64,000 nt of DNA from Actinotalea sp. JY-7876 (GCF_014042015.1 NZ_CP059493.1:1612001-1676000); one strand, 5' to 3'; counted from the first letter of the stretch, positions 49,891 through 59,411 are shown. Numbers and translations are program-made. Notes: generated by a model from the sequence alone, not told the origin.

Positions 49891-50533
49891 TTCAACTCGG
49901 CTCGCGCCGTGATGGACCCCGCCGGGTACCGCGCCGACGTCGCCGCGAGCGGCGACGCGATGGTCGGCTTGTTCGACCAGGCGCTGCACGCCCCGTTGGT
50001 GCAGCCCACACGCTGCTGGGCACCCAGACGCTCAGGGACAACCCGGCGAGATGGCTCGGAGGCCAAGCTCCCGACCTCGCCATCGGTGCCGCGACGGGTG
50101 GCGCTGGCATCGCTGCAGGTGCCCTTTCCCGAGCAGGGGAGCGCTGGCCGACGTGTGGAGACTGCAGCTGACGCGGCTGCTGCTGCCGGCGCAACGGGCG
50201 GTAGCCGGGGCGTCCAAGTTGTGAACCACCTTGGACAGGTCTACCCCGACGTGCCCGATCCCCGCACCGGCGGTCCGGTCCACTTCCCTGACCCAGCCCC
50301 GAGCGTGTGCCACGGGACCAGCGGGTGGCATGGGACAGTCGAGCGGACCGCGGGCGCTTCATCACCGAGTGGCACGATCGTGGCTTCGGTCGGCCGGATG
50401 GGGTGGTCGTCGTACGACATCCACCACATCCGCCCCGCGAGTTCGGCGGCGATAACGCCTTCGAGAACCTCGTGCGGTCGTCAGGCAAGTACACCAGGAC
50501 CAGTTCAGCGAGTGGTGGAGGAACTACCCATGA
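49875..50533 (+). pseudogene. Remnant of a polymorphic toxin with HNH-type nuclease tip
   Basis: Fragments in all three frames line up into one protein C-terminus: MDPAGYRADVAASGDAMVGL, then LLGTQTLRDNPARWLGG, then LGQVYPDVPDPRTGGPVHF, then WSSYDIHHIRP, REFGGDNAFENLV and SEWWRNYP. The IHHIRP...GG...N..NLV pattern is an HNH/endonuclease VII-like toxin tip. Its final stop overlaps the ATG of the immunity gene by ATGA. At least three frameshifts show it is dead. Confidence 0.6.
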
Positions 50534-51032
50534 CCGCCGTGGCTGACGTGCTCGCGCGATTCGCCGCTCTGAGCACTCCGCAGGAGTACGACGAGTCCAT
50601 ATTCCGGCTCGCGAGCACGATGGACCCGCCAGCGACCGACGCAGAGGTCCAAGCGACCGCACCAGCCAACGCACCGTCAGAGCTCGGTGACCTATGGCGA
50701 GCGACACGTACCGCGCGCCTGTTCGAAGACGTCGACTACGGGCAGTGGGGCCTGGTGATCCTGTCACCATCGGCCTCCGCCGGACGAACCGCGAAGGAGA
50801 GGGCGCGCCGCCCGAGGACTTCACGGAGCACGACATCGTGGTGGCCGAGTTCCTGGGCGACTCCGACCTGCTCGCAGCGAGTCCTGAGGAGAACGGTCGT
50901 GTGCAGTGGCTCGTGGCACTGCCGCTCGACCCTCGCGAGGACTGGTACCGCCTGGAGGGCTCCCTGGCCCACGTCCTGCGTCGCTTCCTTGAGACGGGCG
51001 GCGAAAAATACTGGTCGGCTGGACAGCCGTAA
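50530..51032 (+). pseudogene. SMI1/KNR4 (SUKH)-type immunity gene, frameshifted
   Basis: The N-terminal part (MTAVADVLARFAALSTPQEY, ending LFEDVDYGQWGLVILSP) is in one frame. The C-terminal part (REGEGAPPEDFTEHDIVVAE, FLGDSDLL, DWYRLEGS and GGEKYWS) is in another, with the shift near 50780. The SUKH family neutralises secreted nuclease toxins. Its start overlaps the stop of the toxin remnant, the classic toxin-immunity arrangement. Confidence 0.65.
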
Positions 51033-51391
51033 CGTGGGTGCGAGTGGCGTCCAGCGGAGTGGTGTGTGACCGGCCCTCGTGAGGGCGTCGTCGTAGACGT
51101 GTAGGCGGCCACCGCGTGACTCTTCGAGCTGAGTTCCCGCTCAAGTCCGACGTGATCAATGCGATGAGCGCTGTGCACCCGTTCTCGAACGCGCCAACGC
51201 GCGAGGCGGTCGGTCACTCGCAGGACTGAACCATGCCGAAGCTCTATCCGGCCCAGTTCCGCACCGAGCGGTCGCGCTCCCGCAGGCCCGCAAGCCCGCC
51301 ACCACCGTCGCTGCCGATCTGGGTATAGCGGCAGACCCAGGCCCGCAAGTTCCCGGCTGCCCGCCGCCTCTCTTCCGACGGCGTTCAGTAC
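51033..51391. other. Decayed stretch without a recognisable gene
   Basis: Short plus-strand open stretches only, e.g. FPLKSDVINAMSAVHPFSN from about 51128, with no start and no family I recognise. Probably gene debris. Confidence 0.4.
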
Positions 51392-51535
51392 ATGGAGTCG
51401 CATCTGAAGATCAGCGAGGGTGGTGGCGACATCGCCCCGCGGGTCTACTTCTACGACGACACCGCCGGCGCCATTCGTAAGGTCCACGTGGGCTTCGTTG
51501 GTCCCCACTACCTGGTGCCCAACACGCGCTCATGA
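51392..51535 (+). pseudogene. C-terminal gene fragment, 47 codons
   Basis: MESHLKISEGGGDIAPRVYF and then VHVGFVGPHYLVPNTRS form a plausible protein end, with in-frame upstream codons (FPAARRLSSDGVQY) but no start. It looks like the tail of a lost gene. Family not recognised. Confidence 0.4.
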
Positions 51536-51555
51536 CTGGGCAGCTTGCTGGGGTC

Positions 51556-52098
51556 TTAGGTGACGTCGCGCGCCGGAAGTCCGTACTCGGGATCAGTGAG
51601 CGCGGCCCAGTCGCCGAACCGGGGGCGATCCAGCCAGAAGCCCGCGACCGGCACGTCGCTCATCGTGTAAACGTCGACCTCTGGCTCCGTTTTCACGTCG
51701 TGTCGTACGGTGCCTGTGCCGTCCGGCTGGAACTTCTCCTTCACGATCTGGAGGGCCTGGCCCTGCATGTACCTGTTGTCGAGATCGGGATACGTGTAGG
51801 TGACGCTGATCCAGCGCCACAGCCGGCCGTCGATCTCGTCGTAGTCGATGTTCCGCCACACCGAGCCACCGGGGGTGAAGAACCGGACGCGTGCCCGTCC
51901 GTTAGCGCTCGTCCCGATCACCCAACGTGGTCGCGGTGTACCGTCAGCGTCGCGCGCTGCCGCGTCGACGACCTCGATGATGCCCTTCCCGGACTCGAAG
52001 GCTCGATGCGCCTCCTCCTCGCTCAGCCAGCGGTGCCCTCCCACCGGCTCACGCGTGAGCTCGTTCCATCGGGTCGTGTACAGCACGTCGTCAGGCAT
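51556..52098 (-). CDS. Unknown 180-aa protein, paralogue of 53522-54061 (possible immunity protein)
   Basis: 180 aa. The ATG has an ideal AAGGAGGT site six bases upstream, though the frame runs further upstream. It shares nearly every segment with the gene at 53522-54061: a YT[TS]RWN start, WLxEDEA/WLSEEEA, RPRWVIG, RVRFFTPGG, DGRLWRW, and a FGDW...PEYG end. No catalytic motif. Given the toxin debris around both copies, an immunity role is the likeliest guess. Confidence 0.7.
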   Translation of the reverse strand: MPDDVLYTTRWNELTREPVGGHRWLSEEEAHRAFESGKGIIEVVDAAARDADGTPRPRWVIGTSANGRARVRFFTPGGSVWRNIDYDEIDGRLWRWISVTYTYPDLDNRYMQGQALQIVKEKFQPDGTGTVRHDVKTEPEVDVYTMSDVPVAGFWLDRPRFGDWAALTDPEYGLPARDVT

Positions 52099-52129
52099 CG
52101 GCACCTCCTTCATCCACCGTGAGACCGTG

Positions 52130-52367
52130 CTGTTGCCATCGCGGGTGACGATACGGTCGCGGACGAACGGTTCGCTGCCCAGCAGGATTCTCGGGGCAGC
52201 CGTCTCCTTATCGAATGGACGCTGGAGCGGGCGTGGTTCTCGGGCAGGTGATCGGACGCCGGCCAGTCCTTTCGAGCGAGCCTGAAGCGCAGGCCGAGCT
52301 GGGACGGCCCGTCCGCAAAGAGGGCGGGCTGGTCCGGGTCCGGAGTCGCGCGCCGCGTGCGAGCCAC
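52130..52367 (-). pseudogene. N-terminal remnant of a second PLD-helicase gene
   Basis: The frame from 52367 (MARTRRATPDPDQPALFADG, later LARKDWPASDHLPENHA) parallels the first 45 residues of the 1087-aa PLD-helicase (45484-48747). In another frame RILLGSEPFVRDRIV parallels its residues 92-106 (RVLLGTEPFATERVA). About 45 codons between these blocks are deleted, and everything after is lost. Confidence 0.6.
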
Positions 52368-52585
52368 TCGGTTGCCCCTGACCTCGACCGGCGCCTGTCG
52401 CGCGACAGGACGACGCGTCGTGTGTGCGCAGCCGTCGGTGAAGGACGGACGTCAGCCGCCCTGACAAGCTGATGACCTGGAGCAACGCACGGGTTCAGTG
52501 GGGCTCCAGGTTGCGGAGGCCTCCTGCGCTTCTGGGTGCGAAGCGCAATACGAGGTAGTTCCCGCCCTCGAAGCCGCTTTCGTCT

Positions 52586-53467
52586 TCAGGAGCGGGAACC
52601 CGTGAGGGCTTCTACGGTTCGCAGACTTGTGGGCGTACCGAGCTCGGCGGTCGTCCCCGCACGCTGGTAGTGGCGCACGACTGCGCCGATTGCGGAGGCG
52701 TCGTGAGCCAGAGAGCGGGCGTCGAGGACGGCGATCGACGGTCCGGCTGTACGGGCTGAGATCGGCCAGGGTCGGGAGCGGCTCCGATGAATCGTCCCTC
52801 CCGTCGCACTGGCCCGGAACACGACCGTCCCATTCGCCGCGTCCGTGCCGGCGCCGTCGGCGACTACGAGTGACCCCCAGGGGATGCGGGACTCGAGACC
52901 GTGGTCGCGGATCACGAGCGCCGAGGGCGTCAGCCACAGACCGCCTGACGACATGCGCCCCGTTGCGGCAAGTGCCACCGGGACCAGCCAGAAGGCGCCC
53001 GCCGCGAACAAGAGCGTGCCAGCGCCGGGGGCGTCTCTGGCGGTGAGTGCAAGCCCGCTGCCGACGAGAGGAACCGCGATGAGCAGCCACATCCCCACGG
53101 TGAGGGCGAGATGGCTGGCGGGTGCGGTGATCGCGGTGGCGGGCTCGCCGTCCAGGGTGGTCAGGCGCGGTGCGGGTCCGCGCGGACCGGTGCCGCGCTC
53201 CCTGCCGTTCCGTACGGAGCGGCCCCAGAGGATGAGCACCGCGAGAGTCAGAATCCATGCCCCCACCGCCAGCAGGGCCGGGTGCGTTGTGCCGCCGGCT
53301 GCGACGACAAGGCCGACGACTCCAATGCCGGCGACCACCGGGACCTCGAGGCGGCGTGTTGACCTCTCCTGAGCCTCCAGACGTCGGCGTAGCTCGGCGA
53401 TCTCTAGCGAGGTGTGCGCCGGCGGGCCGGCTTCTTCGGGGTCGTGCCGCGGTCTTTGCGCGCTCAT
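52586..53467 (-). CDS. Membrane protein with coiled-coil start, unknown
   Basis: 293 aa. A short heptad-like stretch (LEIAELRRRLEAQERSTRRL, residues ~21-40), then two hydrophobic helices (~43-80), a loop, and two more (~115-165). A soluble C-terminal domain begins GGLWLTPSALVIRD and resembles PH-like domains of small bacterial membrane proteins. ATG 53467 overlaps the stop of a short upstream frame (ATGA). No function assigned. Confidence 0.65.
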   Translation of the reverse strand: MSAQRPRHDPEEAGPPAHTSLEIAELRRRLEAQERSTRRLEVPVVAGIGVVGLVVAAGGTTHPALLAVGAWILTLAVLILWGRSVRNGRERGTGPRGPAPRLTTLDGEPATAITAPASHLALTVGMWLLIAVPLVGSGLALTARDAPGAGTLLFAAGAFWLVPVALAATGRMSSGGLWLTPSALVIRDHGLESRIPWGSLVVADGAGTDAANGTVVFRASATGGTIHRSRSRPWPISARTAGPSIAVLDARSLAHDASAIGAVVRHYQRAGTTAELGTPTSLRTVEALTGSRS

Positions 53468-53521
53468 CCGAAGAGACCTTCCCAAGCGTCCGTGAGGCCG
53501 TCGCCGATGGCGTCCACCGCG

Positions 53522-54061
53522 TCACCGACCGCACCGTGAGGGGACGCCGTATTCCGGATTGGTCAGGCCCTCCCAGTTCCCGAAGTCGGGCCTATCCATC
53601 CAGAAGGCGCCGACCGGGGCATTGGTCAATGTGTAGGCATCGACGTTCGGCTCGAGTTTGGAGTCGTCCTTCACGCGACCTGTGCCGTCGGGGCGGAACT
53701 CCTCGGTGAGGATGCGGGTCGCCTGCAGCCGCATGTAGCGCGTCTGGTCGTCGGGGTACACGTACGTGATGCAGATCCAGCGCCACAGTCGGCCATCGAT
53801 GTCGTCGTAGTCGATCTGGCGCCACACCGCACCGCCCGGGGTGAAGAACTGGACGCGAACTCTGCCCTTGGCGCCGGCGCCGATGACCCACCGTGGGCGC
53901 GGGACATCGCCATCACCACGCGTCGCGGCGTCGACGATCGTGATGATGCCCGATCCGGACTCGAACGCCCGTCGCGCTTCGTCCTCAGGCAGCCAACGGT
54001 GCTTCATCGCCGGCCGGCCCGTCAGGGGGTTCCACCGGCTGGTGTACAGGACCTCAGTCAT
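53522..54061 (-). CDS. Unknown 179-aa protein, paralogue of 51556-52098 (possible immunity protein)
   Basis: 179 aa, about 60% alike by eye to the gene at 51556-52098. GGAGGAG precedes the ATG by five bases. It begins 12 bases after the stop of a toxin-tail remnant (54073-54220), the position expected for an immunity gene. After PEYGVPS the frame ends quickly. The +1 frame continues 20+ codons as GAVGDAVDAIGDGLTDAWEG to a stop that overlaps the next gene, so the true C-terminus may be longer and frameshifted. Confidence 0.7.
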   Translation of the reverse strand: MTEVLYTSRWNPLTGRPAMKHRWLPEDEARRAFESGSGIITIVDAATRGDGDVPRPRWVIGAGAKGRVRVQFFTPGGAVWRQIDYDDIDGRLWRWICITYVYPDDQTRYMRLQATRILTEEFRPDGTGRVKDDSKLEPNVDAYTLTNAPVGAFWMDRPDFGNWEGLTNPEYGVPSRCGR

Positions 54062-54072
54062 CGTCTCCTCCG

Positions 54073-54220
54073 TCATGGACCGTAGACGGTGCCGGTGACG
54101 TCACGGATGATGACACCGTTCTCGGCGGCGTACTCAATGATCTCCAGTGGCACCCCGTTGACCCGGTTCGGCGGAGATGCAGGTGAGGTCGTGTGGGCTG
54201 CTTCGTCCGAGAGGTCGGAT
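54073..54220 (-). pseudogene. C-terminal remnant of a polymorphic-toxin-like protein
   Basis: The minus frame reads PPNRVNGVPLEIIEYAAENG and then VIIRDVTGTVYGP to a stop at 54073. It is preceded by LSDEAAHTTSPAS and, upstream of that, a stop codon, so only ~47 codons survive. It ends 12 bases before the 179-aa gene. Family not certain; called a toxin tail from context and from the typical final helix-strand. Confidence 0.4.
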
Positions 54221-54632
54221 CATGCCGAGGCCGCTGGTCGAGGCTCTTCGATCGCTCGGCGGCTCCGGCTCCGTGATCGGCGTGAGCAAGGACGTCTGAT
54301 CTAGGCCGCGGGATGCGGAGGGACCGCTCCAGGCGCTCGATCACCCGCAGTAGCCGCGTCCGCTGCTGCTCCTCACGACTCAGCGGTAGCGCGGCGCGGA
54401 CCTCTCGATGACGGGCCCTCCGGGTCGCTCGCCCACCCAGAACGGCTCGATGTCGGCCGTCGTCACGCAGATGTGCGCCGCGCAGGTCGGACGCCGACGG
54501 GAACCGGATGAGGCCGTCGGGAAGTACGCACCGAGCGGACCCGGCGACGAGGAGCGCGTCCGCGCGGCACGTCACGAAACCGCAACGACGGGTGCCCAGA
54601 TCCTTGCGCTCGCCTCGAACCCGGCCCTACGT
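54221..54632. other. Boundary region between decayed accessory DNA and lsr cluster
   Basis: No gene supported. Minus-strand open frames exist but lack a start and a recognisable family. The last part must hold the promoter of the lsr operon. Confidence 0.4.
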
Positions 54633-54667
54633 TGAGCGCACTCGCTCAGCGCGTGAGCATCTGCTCA
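54633..54667 (+). promoter_or_regulatory. Tandem palindromes upstream of lsrA, probable LsrR operator
   Basis: Two palindromes share the half site TGAGC: TGAGC-6 bases-GCTCA at 54633-54648 and TGAGCA-TC-TGCTCA at 54654-54667, five bases apart. They lie 29 bases before the lsrA start, a good place for the SorC/LsrR-type repressor encoded later in the operon. The sequence may also cover the promoter. Confidence 0.6.
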
Positions 54668-54695
54668 GGCCTTACGAGAGGCAGCGTCAACGGTG

Positions 54696-56207
54696 ATGCG
54701 TCCCGACAGCTCGAACCACGACCCCGTGGCCCCGGTCGCGGTGCTCGAGGGCATCTGGAAGTCCTACGGCGGGGTCGCCGTGCTCAAGGACGTGAGCATC
54801 GACCTGCAGGCCGGTGAGATCCACGCGCTCGTCGGCGGGAACGGTGCCGGCAAGTCGACCCTCATGAAGATCGTGACCGGTGTGGTGAGCCCGGACGCCG
54901 GGAGGATCGCGATCGCGGGGGAGGAGGTCCGACGCCTCTCGCCCCGAGCCGCTCACGCCAACGGCGTGTACCTGGTGCCGCAGGAGCCCGAGCTCTTCCC
55001 GAACCTGTCCGTCCTCGAGAACGTGCAGCTCTCCCTGGGCCGCGACCGCGTGCCGCCGGCACGGGTGCGGCAGGTCGCGGAGCAGCTCGGCGCGTCGATC
55101 GACCTCGACGCCCGCGCCTCGGACCTGTCGATCTCCGACCAGCAGCTGGTCGAGCTCGTGCGCGGCATCCTGCGCGGTGCGCGGCTGCTCATCGTCGACG
55201 AGCCGACGTCGGCCCTCACGGCACGCGAGGTGGAGCGGCTGTTCACCCAGCTGCGCACGCTCGCCGCCGACGGCGTCGGCATCTTCTACGTCTCGCACCG
55301 CATGCCGGAGATCTTCGCGCTGTGCGATCGCGTGACGGTGCTGCGCGACGGCGCGACCTGCCTCCAGGAGCGCACCGCCGACACGTCGATCCCCGCCCTC
55401 GTCGCGGCGATGGTGCCGGACTCCGTCGCCGCGGTCCGCCCCGAGCGCCGCGCCGCCCAGCAGCCGGACAGCCCGCCGGCACTGTCGCTGCGCGAGCTGT
55501 CCGGCAACGGGTTCCGGGACATCACCCTCGACGTCTTCCCGGGCGAGGTGCTCGGCATCGCCGGCGTCGTCGGCTCCGGACGCACCGAGCTCGCGGAGAC
55601 CGTCTTCGGGCTGCGTCCCGGACGGGGCAGCGTGAGGCTCGGCGGGCGCGGGTACAGCCGTCGGAGCCCGCGACGCAGCATGACCCGCGGCCTGTCGTAC
55701 GTCCCCGAGGACCGCCACGAGAACGGCGTCTTCCTCCTGGGGTCGATCGTGGAGAACATCTCCTCGACCGTGCTCGCCGCGGTCAGCAGGGCGGGCTTCG
55801 TCGATCGCCGGAGCGACCGGGCACTGACGGACGAGATGTGCCGCGACCTGGCCATCCAGACGGGGTCGCGGGACCGGCACGTCGCCAACCTGTCTGGCGG
55901 CAACCAGCAGAAGGTCTCGCTCGCGAAGGCGCTCGCCCCGCGTCCGGGCGTGATCATGCTCGATGAGCCCTCGCGCGGCATCGACGTCGCTGCGCGCGCG
56001 GACCTCTACCGGCTGGTCGAGAAGCTCGCCGCCGAGGGCCTGGCGGTGCTGCTCATCTCCTCCGACTTCGAGGAGGTGGTCCAGCTCAGCAGCCGCGTGG
56101 TCGTGATGCGGGACGGCCGTCTGACCGACGAGCTGGTCGGTGACGCCATCACCCTCGAGAACGTCCGCAACACGGCCTTCGGTGCGCTGAAGGGGGTGTC
56201 AGCATGA
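54696..56207 (+). CDS. lsrA: AI-2 type sugar ABC transporter, ATP-binding protein
   Basis: 503 aa with two ABC ATPase halves, as in LsrA/RbsA. First half: Walker A GGNGAGKST, signature-like LSISDQQLVEL, Walker B LLIVDEPTSAL. Second half: a degenerate P-loop VVGSGRTELAE, signature LSGGNQQKVSLAK and VIMLDEPSRGID. Powers uptake through the two permeases encoded next. GTG 54693 is directly before the ATG and equally possible. ATGA overlap with lsrC. Confidence 0.9.
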   Translation: MRPDSSNHDPVAPVAVLEGIWKSYGGVAVLKDVSIDLQAGEIHALVGGNGAGKSTLMKIVTGVVSPDAGRIAIAGEEVRRLSPRAAHANGVYLVPQEPELFPNLSVLENVQLSLGRDRVPPARVRQVAEQLGASIDLDARASDLSISDQQLVELVRGILRGARLLIVDEPTSALTAREVERLFTQLRTLAADGVGIFYVSHRMPEIFALCDRVTVLRDGATCLQERTADTSIPALVAAMVPDSVAAVRPERRAAQQPDSPPALSLRELSGNGFRDITLDVFPGEVLGIAGVVGSGRTELAETVFGLRPGRGSVRLGGRGYSRRSPRRSMTRGLSYVPEDRHENGVFLLGSIVENISSTVLAAVSRAGFVDRRSDRALTDEMCRDLAIQTGSRDRHVANLSGGNQQKVSLAKALAPRPGVIMLDEPSRGIDVAARADLYRLVEKLAAEGLAVLLISSDFEEVVQLSSRVVVMRDGRLTDELVGDAITLENVRNTAFGALKGVSA

Positions 56208-57262
56208 GGGTCCCTGCCTTCCTCCGGGCCCGCGAGGCCGTGACGATCATCGGGGCGCTGCTCTTCCTCCTCGTCGTCGGCCTGGTGCAGTCGCGGTTCG
56301 TCGAGGTCGGGAACCTCGTGCGGATGGCCAACTCGGCCGTCATCCTCGCGCTGCTCGCCGCCGGCGTCGCGCTGGTGATCATCACCCGGAACATCGACGT
56401 CTCGGTCGGCTCCACCATGGCGCTGACGGGCATCCTCGGCGGCCTCATGCTCCGCGACGGGGTCCCAGCCGCCCTCACGGTGCTCGCCGTGGTCGCGGCA
56501 GGCGCCGCTCTCGGCGCGATCAACGGCGTCGGGGTCACGTACGGCCACGTGCCGTCCATCGTCATGACCCTCGGCACACTCGGCGCCTACCGGGGCATCT
56601 CCTTCATCATCACCGGAGGCCACTCGGTCGAGAACATCCCGGCCAGCTACAAGCGCATCGGCACGCTCGAGGTCCTCGGGATGCCCGTGCTGGTGTGGAC
56701 GGCGCTCGCGCTGCTCGTCGCCCTGATGCTCGTCATGGCGCGAACCCGCACCGGCCGGCACATCTACGCGACGGGCGACAACGCCACCGGCGCCCACCTC
56801 ATCGGGGTCCGCACCAACGGCATGGTCGTGCTCGCCTTCACGGCGTCCGGCACGCTCGCCGCCGTCGCCGCCCTGGTCTTCCTCGCCCAGATCGGCTCGG
56901 TGTCGAACCAGGCGGGCATGGGGATCGAGATGCGGGCGATCGCCGCAGCCGTCATCGGCGGAGTGGCCCTCAGCGGTGGCGTGGGCAGCATCCTGGGCGC
57001 GACGTTCGGCGCCGTGTTCATCACGACGGTCACGAGCTCGCTCAGCTTCCTCGGGATCCCCGGCTTCTGGGCGGACACGGTCATCGGAGCCATCCTCCTG
57101 GCCGCCCTGTTCGCCGACTCCCGCGTGCGGGCCGGCCTGGAGCGGCGTCGTCGCGCTGCTCGGTACCGCACCGACGAGGTGCCGGGAGACGAGCCAGTCG
57201 AACCCCCGCCGGCGGCCGCGGTCGCCGAGAGCACGCGCGTCACCTCGGGAGGGGCATCGTGA
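56204..57262 (+). CDS. lsrC: AI-2 type ABC transporter permease LsrC
   Basis: 352 aa with about nine or ten membrane helices and the family segment ITRNIDVSVGSTMALTGILG. The EAA-like cytoplasmic region is followed by YATGDNATGAHLIGVRTNGM. The basic, proline-rich C-terminal tail (~45 residues) extends past the usual end. Overlaps lsrA (ATGA) and lsrD (GTGA). Confidence 0.9.
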   Translation: MRVPAFLRAREAVTIIGALLFLLVVGLVQSRFVEVGNLVRMANSAVILALLAAGVALVIITRNIDVSVGSTMALTGILGGLMLRDGVPAALTVLAVVAAGAALGAINGVGVTYGHVPSIVMTLGTLGAYRGISFIITGGHSVENIPASYKRIGTLEVLGMPVLVWTALALLVALMLVMARTRTGRHIYATGDNATGAHLIGVRTNGMVVLAFTASGTLAAVAALVFLAQIGSVSNQAGMGIEMRAIAAAVIGGVALSGGVGSILGATFGAVFITTVTSSLSFLGIPGFWADTVIGAILLAALFADSRVRAGLERRRRAARYRTDEVPGDEPVEPPPAAAVAESTRVTSGGAS

Positions 57263-58293
57263 ACGACCGCATCCGTGTGCTGCTCGCGCCGCTGGCGCGG
57301 TGGGAGGGCGCTCTCGTCGTGGTGCTGGCCGTCGAGATCCTCGTGTTCGGTGCCCTCAACCCCCGCTTCCTGGACCCGACCCGCCTGATCGGCTCGACGT
57401 CGGACTTCCTGTACCTGGGCATCATCGCCCTGCCGCTCGCCATCGTGATGATGACCGGCGGCATCGACATCTCGATCGGCTCGATCGTCAGCCTCTCGGC
57501 GATCGTGACCGGCGTCCTGTTCGCGAACGGCACGAACATCTGGCTGGCCTGCGTCGGCGGGCTCGCGGCGGCGCTCCTCGCCGGGCTGGTCAACGGCGGT
57601 GCCATCCTGCTCACCGGCGCGAACCCCATGGTCATCACCCTGGGCACGCAGTTCCTGTTCGCCGGGCTGGCGGTGGGGATCTCCGGACTCGCCAACGTGT
57701 CCTCCTTCGAGGGGATCTCGGGACTGCCCGACGGGTTCGTGGAGATCGGGAACGGCAAGACCTTCGGCCTGCCCAACATGCTGCTGATCTTCGGCGTCGC
57801 GGCGGTCGTCTTCACGGTGCTGCTGCACGGCACGTCGTTCGGGCGCCAGGCGCGGTTGATCGGCGCGAACCCGCGGGCCGCCGTCTACAGCGGCTTCTCG
57901 GTCGGACGGATCACGCTCACCGGTTACCTGCTGACCGCTCTCGGCGCCGGGGTCGCCGGCCTGCTCCTGACCTCGTACCTGGCCTCCGCGCGGGCCGACA
58001 TCGGGTCCTCGGTGCTGATGCCCGTCTTGACGCTCGTCGTCATCGGCGGCGTGAGCATGTTCGGCGGCGAGGGAACCATCGGCGGCGTCGTCATCGCCGC
58101 CTTCGTCATCGGGTTCCTGCAGCAGGGGCTGCGGTTCGCCGGGATGACCGAGTCCCAGGTCGCCGTGGCGACCGGCACGGCGCTCGTCGCGGTCGCCAGC
58201 CTCCGCTGGTGGACCTCCCACGCGGCGGAACGGTTCAAGAACCAGCGTGCCCGACGGCGGCGGGCGCTGCTCGCCGACGTCGCGGCCTCGTAG
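57259..58293 (+). CDS. lsrD: AI-2 type ABC transporter permease LsrD
   Basis: 344 aa; second permease, with the corresponding segment [19 protein letters not shown] and [20 protein letters not shown]. Two different permeases plus one double ATPase is the Lsr layout, unlike ribose systems that usually have one permease. GTG start overlaps the lsrC stop. Confidence 0.9.
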   Translation: MNDRIRVLLAPLARWEGALVVVLAVEILVFGALNPRFLDPTRLIGSTSDFLYLGIIALPLAIVMMTGGIDISIGSIVSLSAIVTGVLFANGTNIWLACVGGLAAALLAGLVNGGAILLTGANPMVITLGTQFLFAGLAVGISGLANVSSFEGISGLPDGFVEIGNGKTFGLPNMLLIFGVAAVVFTVLLHGTSFGRQARLIGANPRAAVYSGFSVGRITLTGYLLTALGAGVAGLLLTSYLASARADIGSSVLMPVLTLVVIGGVSMFGGEGTIGGVVIAAFVIGFLQQGLRFAGMTESQVAVATGTALVAVASLRWWTSHAAERFKNQRARRRRALLADVAAS

Positions 58294-58345
58294 ACACCCA
58301 CCGCACGCTGCGTCGTCAGCGTCCAACCAGATCGGAGAACGTTCA

Positions 58346-59407
58346 ATGAAGATCCGTTCCAGCATCCTGGCTGCGAGCGCGGCACTCGCGCTCGCCCTGA
58401 CCGCGGCCTGCTCGTCGGGCGGCGGCTCCGAGACCGACACCGGTGAGGAGGGCGCGTCGGACGGCGCCCGGGTGGCGTTCATCCCCAAGCTCACCGGCGT
58501 GGGCTTCTTCGAGAGCGGTGGCGCCGGCGCCGTGGCCGCGGGCGACGAGTACGGGCTCGACGTGCGCTACGTCGGCTCGCCGGAGGCGGCGGTCGCCAAG
58601 CAGGTCGAGCTCATCAACACGGAGGTCCAGCAGGGAGCCGAGGCGATCATCGTCTCCTCCGTCTCGCCCGACGGGCTCTGCCAGGCGCTCCAGCGGGCCA
58701 TGGACCAGGGCGTCAAGGTGCTCACCTGGGACTCGGACACCAACCCCGAGTGCCGCAGCCACTACATCAGCCAGGGCACGCCCGAGCAGCTCGGCGCGCT
58801 CCTGGTGGAGATGGTCCAGGAGGACATCGGTGCCGACGAGGCGGTGGACGTCGCCTTCCACTACTCGAGCCCCACGGTGACCGACCAGAACCAGTGGACC
58901 GAGGTCGCCAAGCAGATCATCGACGAGGACACGCAGTGGAACGTCGTCGACACCGTCTTCTCCGAGAACCAGACCGAGCTCGCCGTCCAGCAGGCGGAGG
59001 CGCTCATCAACGCCAACCCGAACCTCAAGGCGATCATCTGCCCGGACGCGAACGCCCTGCCCGGAACGGCGCAGGCGCTCGAGAACCTCGGGCGCGACGA
59101 CATCGTCGTCGTGGGCTTCTCCACGCCGAACGTCATGCGGACGTTCGTCGAGAACGGCACCATCGACCGCTTCGGGCTCTGGGACGTCACGAAGCAGGGC
59201 GCACTCTCCGTCGCCGTCGCCAAGCGGCTGCTCGACGGTGAGGAGCTCAACGTGGGTGACACGTTCGAGGTCGAGGGCATCGGCACGGTCGAGGTCTCGC
59301 CCAACTCGGTCCAGGGCTACGACTACGAGGCCGACGGCAACGGCATCGTCGTGATGCCCGAGCGCGTGGTTTTCACCGCCGAGAACATCGCCGACTACGA
59401 CTTCTGA
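58346..59407 (+). CDS. lsrB: Autoinducer-2 binding lipoprotein LsrB
   Basis: 353 aa. Signal peptide with lipobox ending at Cys22, so membrane-anchored. The mature protein follows E. coli LsrB closely ([51 protein letters not shown]). All six residues that contact AI-2 in Salmonella LsrB have counterparts: Lys48, Asp129, Asp180, Gln181, Pro233 and Ala235. This separates it from ribose- or rhamnose-binding relatives. CGGAG precedes the ATG. Confidence 0.93.
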   Translation: MKIRSSILAASAALALALTAACSSGGGSETDTGEEGASDGARVAFIPKLTGVGFFESGGAGAVAAGDEYGLDVRYVGSPEAAVAKQVELINTEVQQGAEAIIVSSVSPDGLCQALQRAMDQGVKVLTWDSDTNPECRSHYISQGTPEQLGALLVEMVQEDIGADEAVDVAFHYSSPTVTDQNQWTEVAKQIIDEDTQWNVVDTVFSENQTELAVQQAEALINANPNLKAIICPDANALPGTAQALENLGRDDIVVVGFSTPNVMRTFVENGTIDRFGLWDVTKQGALSVAVAKRLLDGEELNVGDTFEVEGIGTVEVSPNSVQGYDYEADGNGIVVMPERVVFTAENIADYDF

Positions 59408-59411
59408 CGGC

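Noticed and set aside
54054-54575. Minus-strand 173-codon frame upstream of the lsr cluster
   Set aside because: It overlaps the toxin-tail remnant in another frame, is Arg-rich and has no recognisable family.
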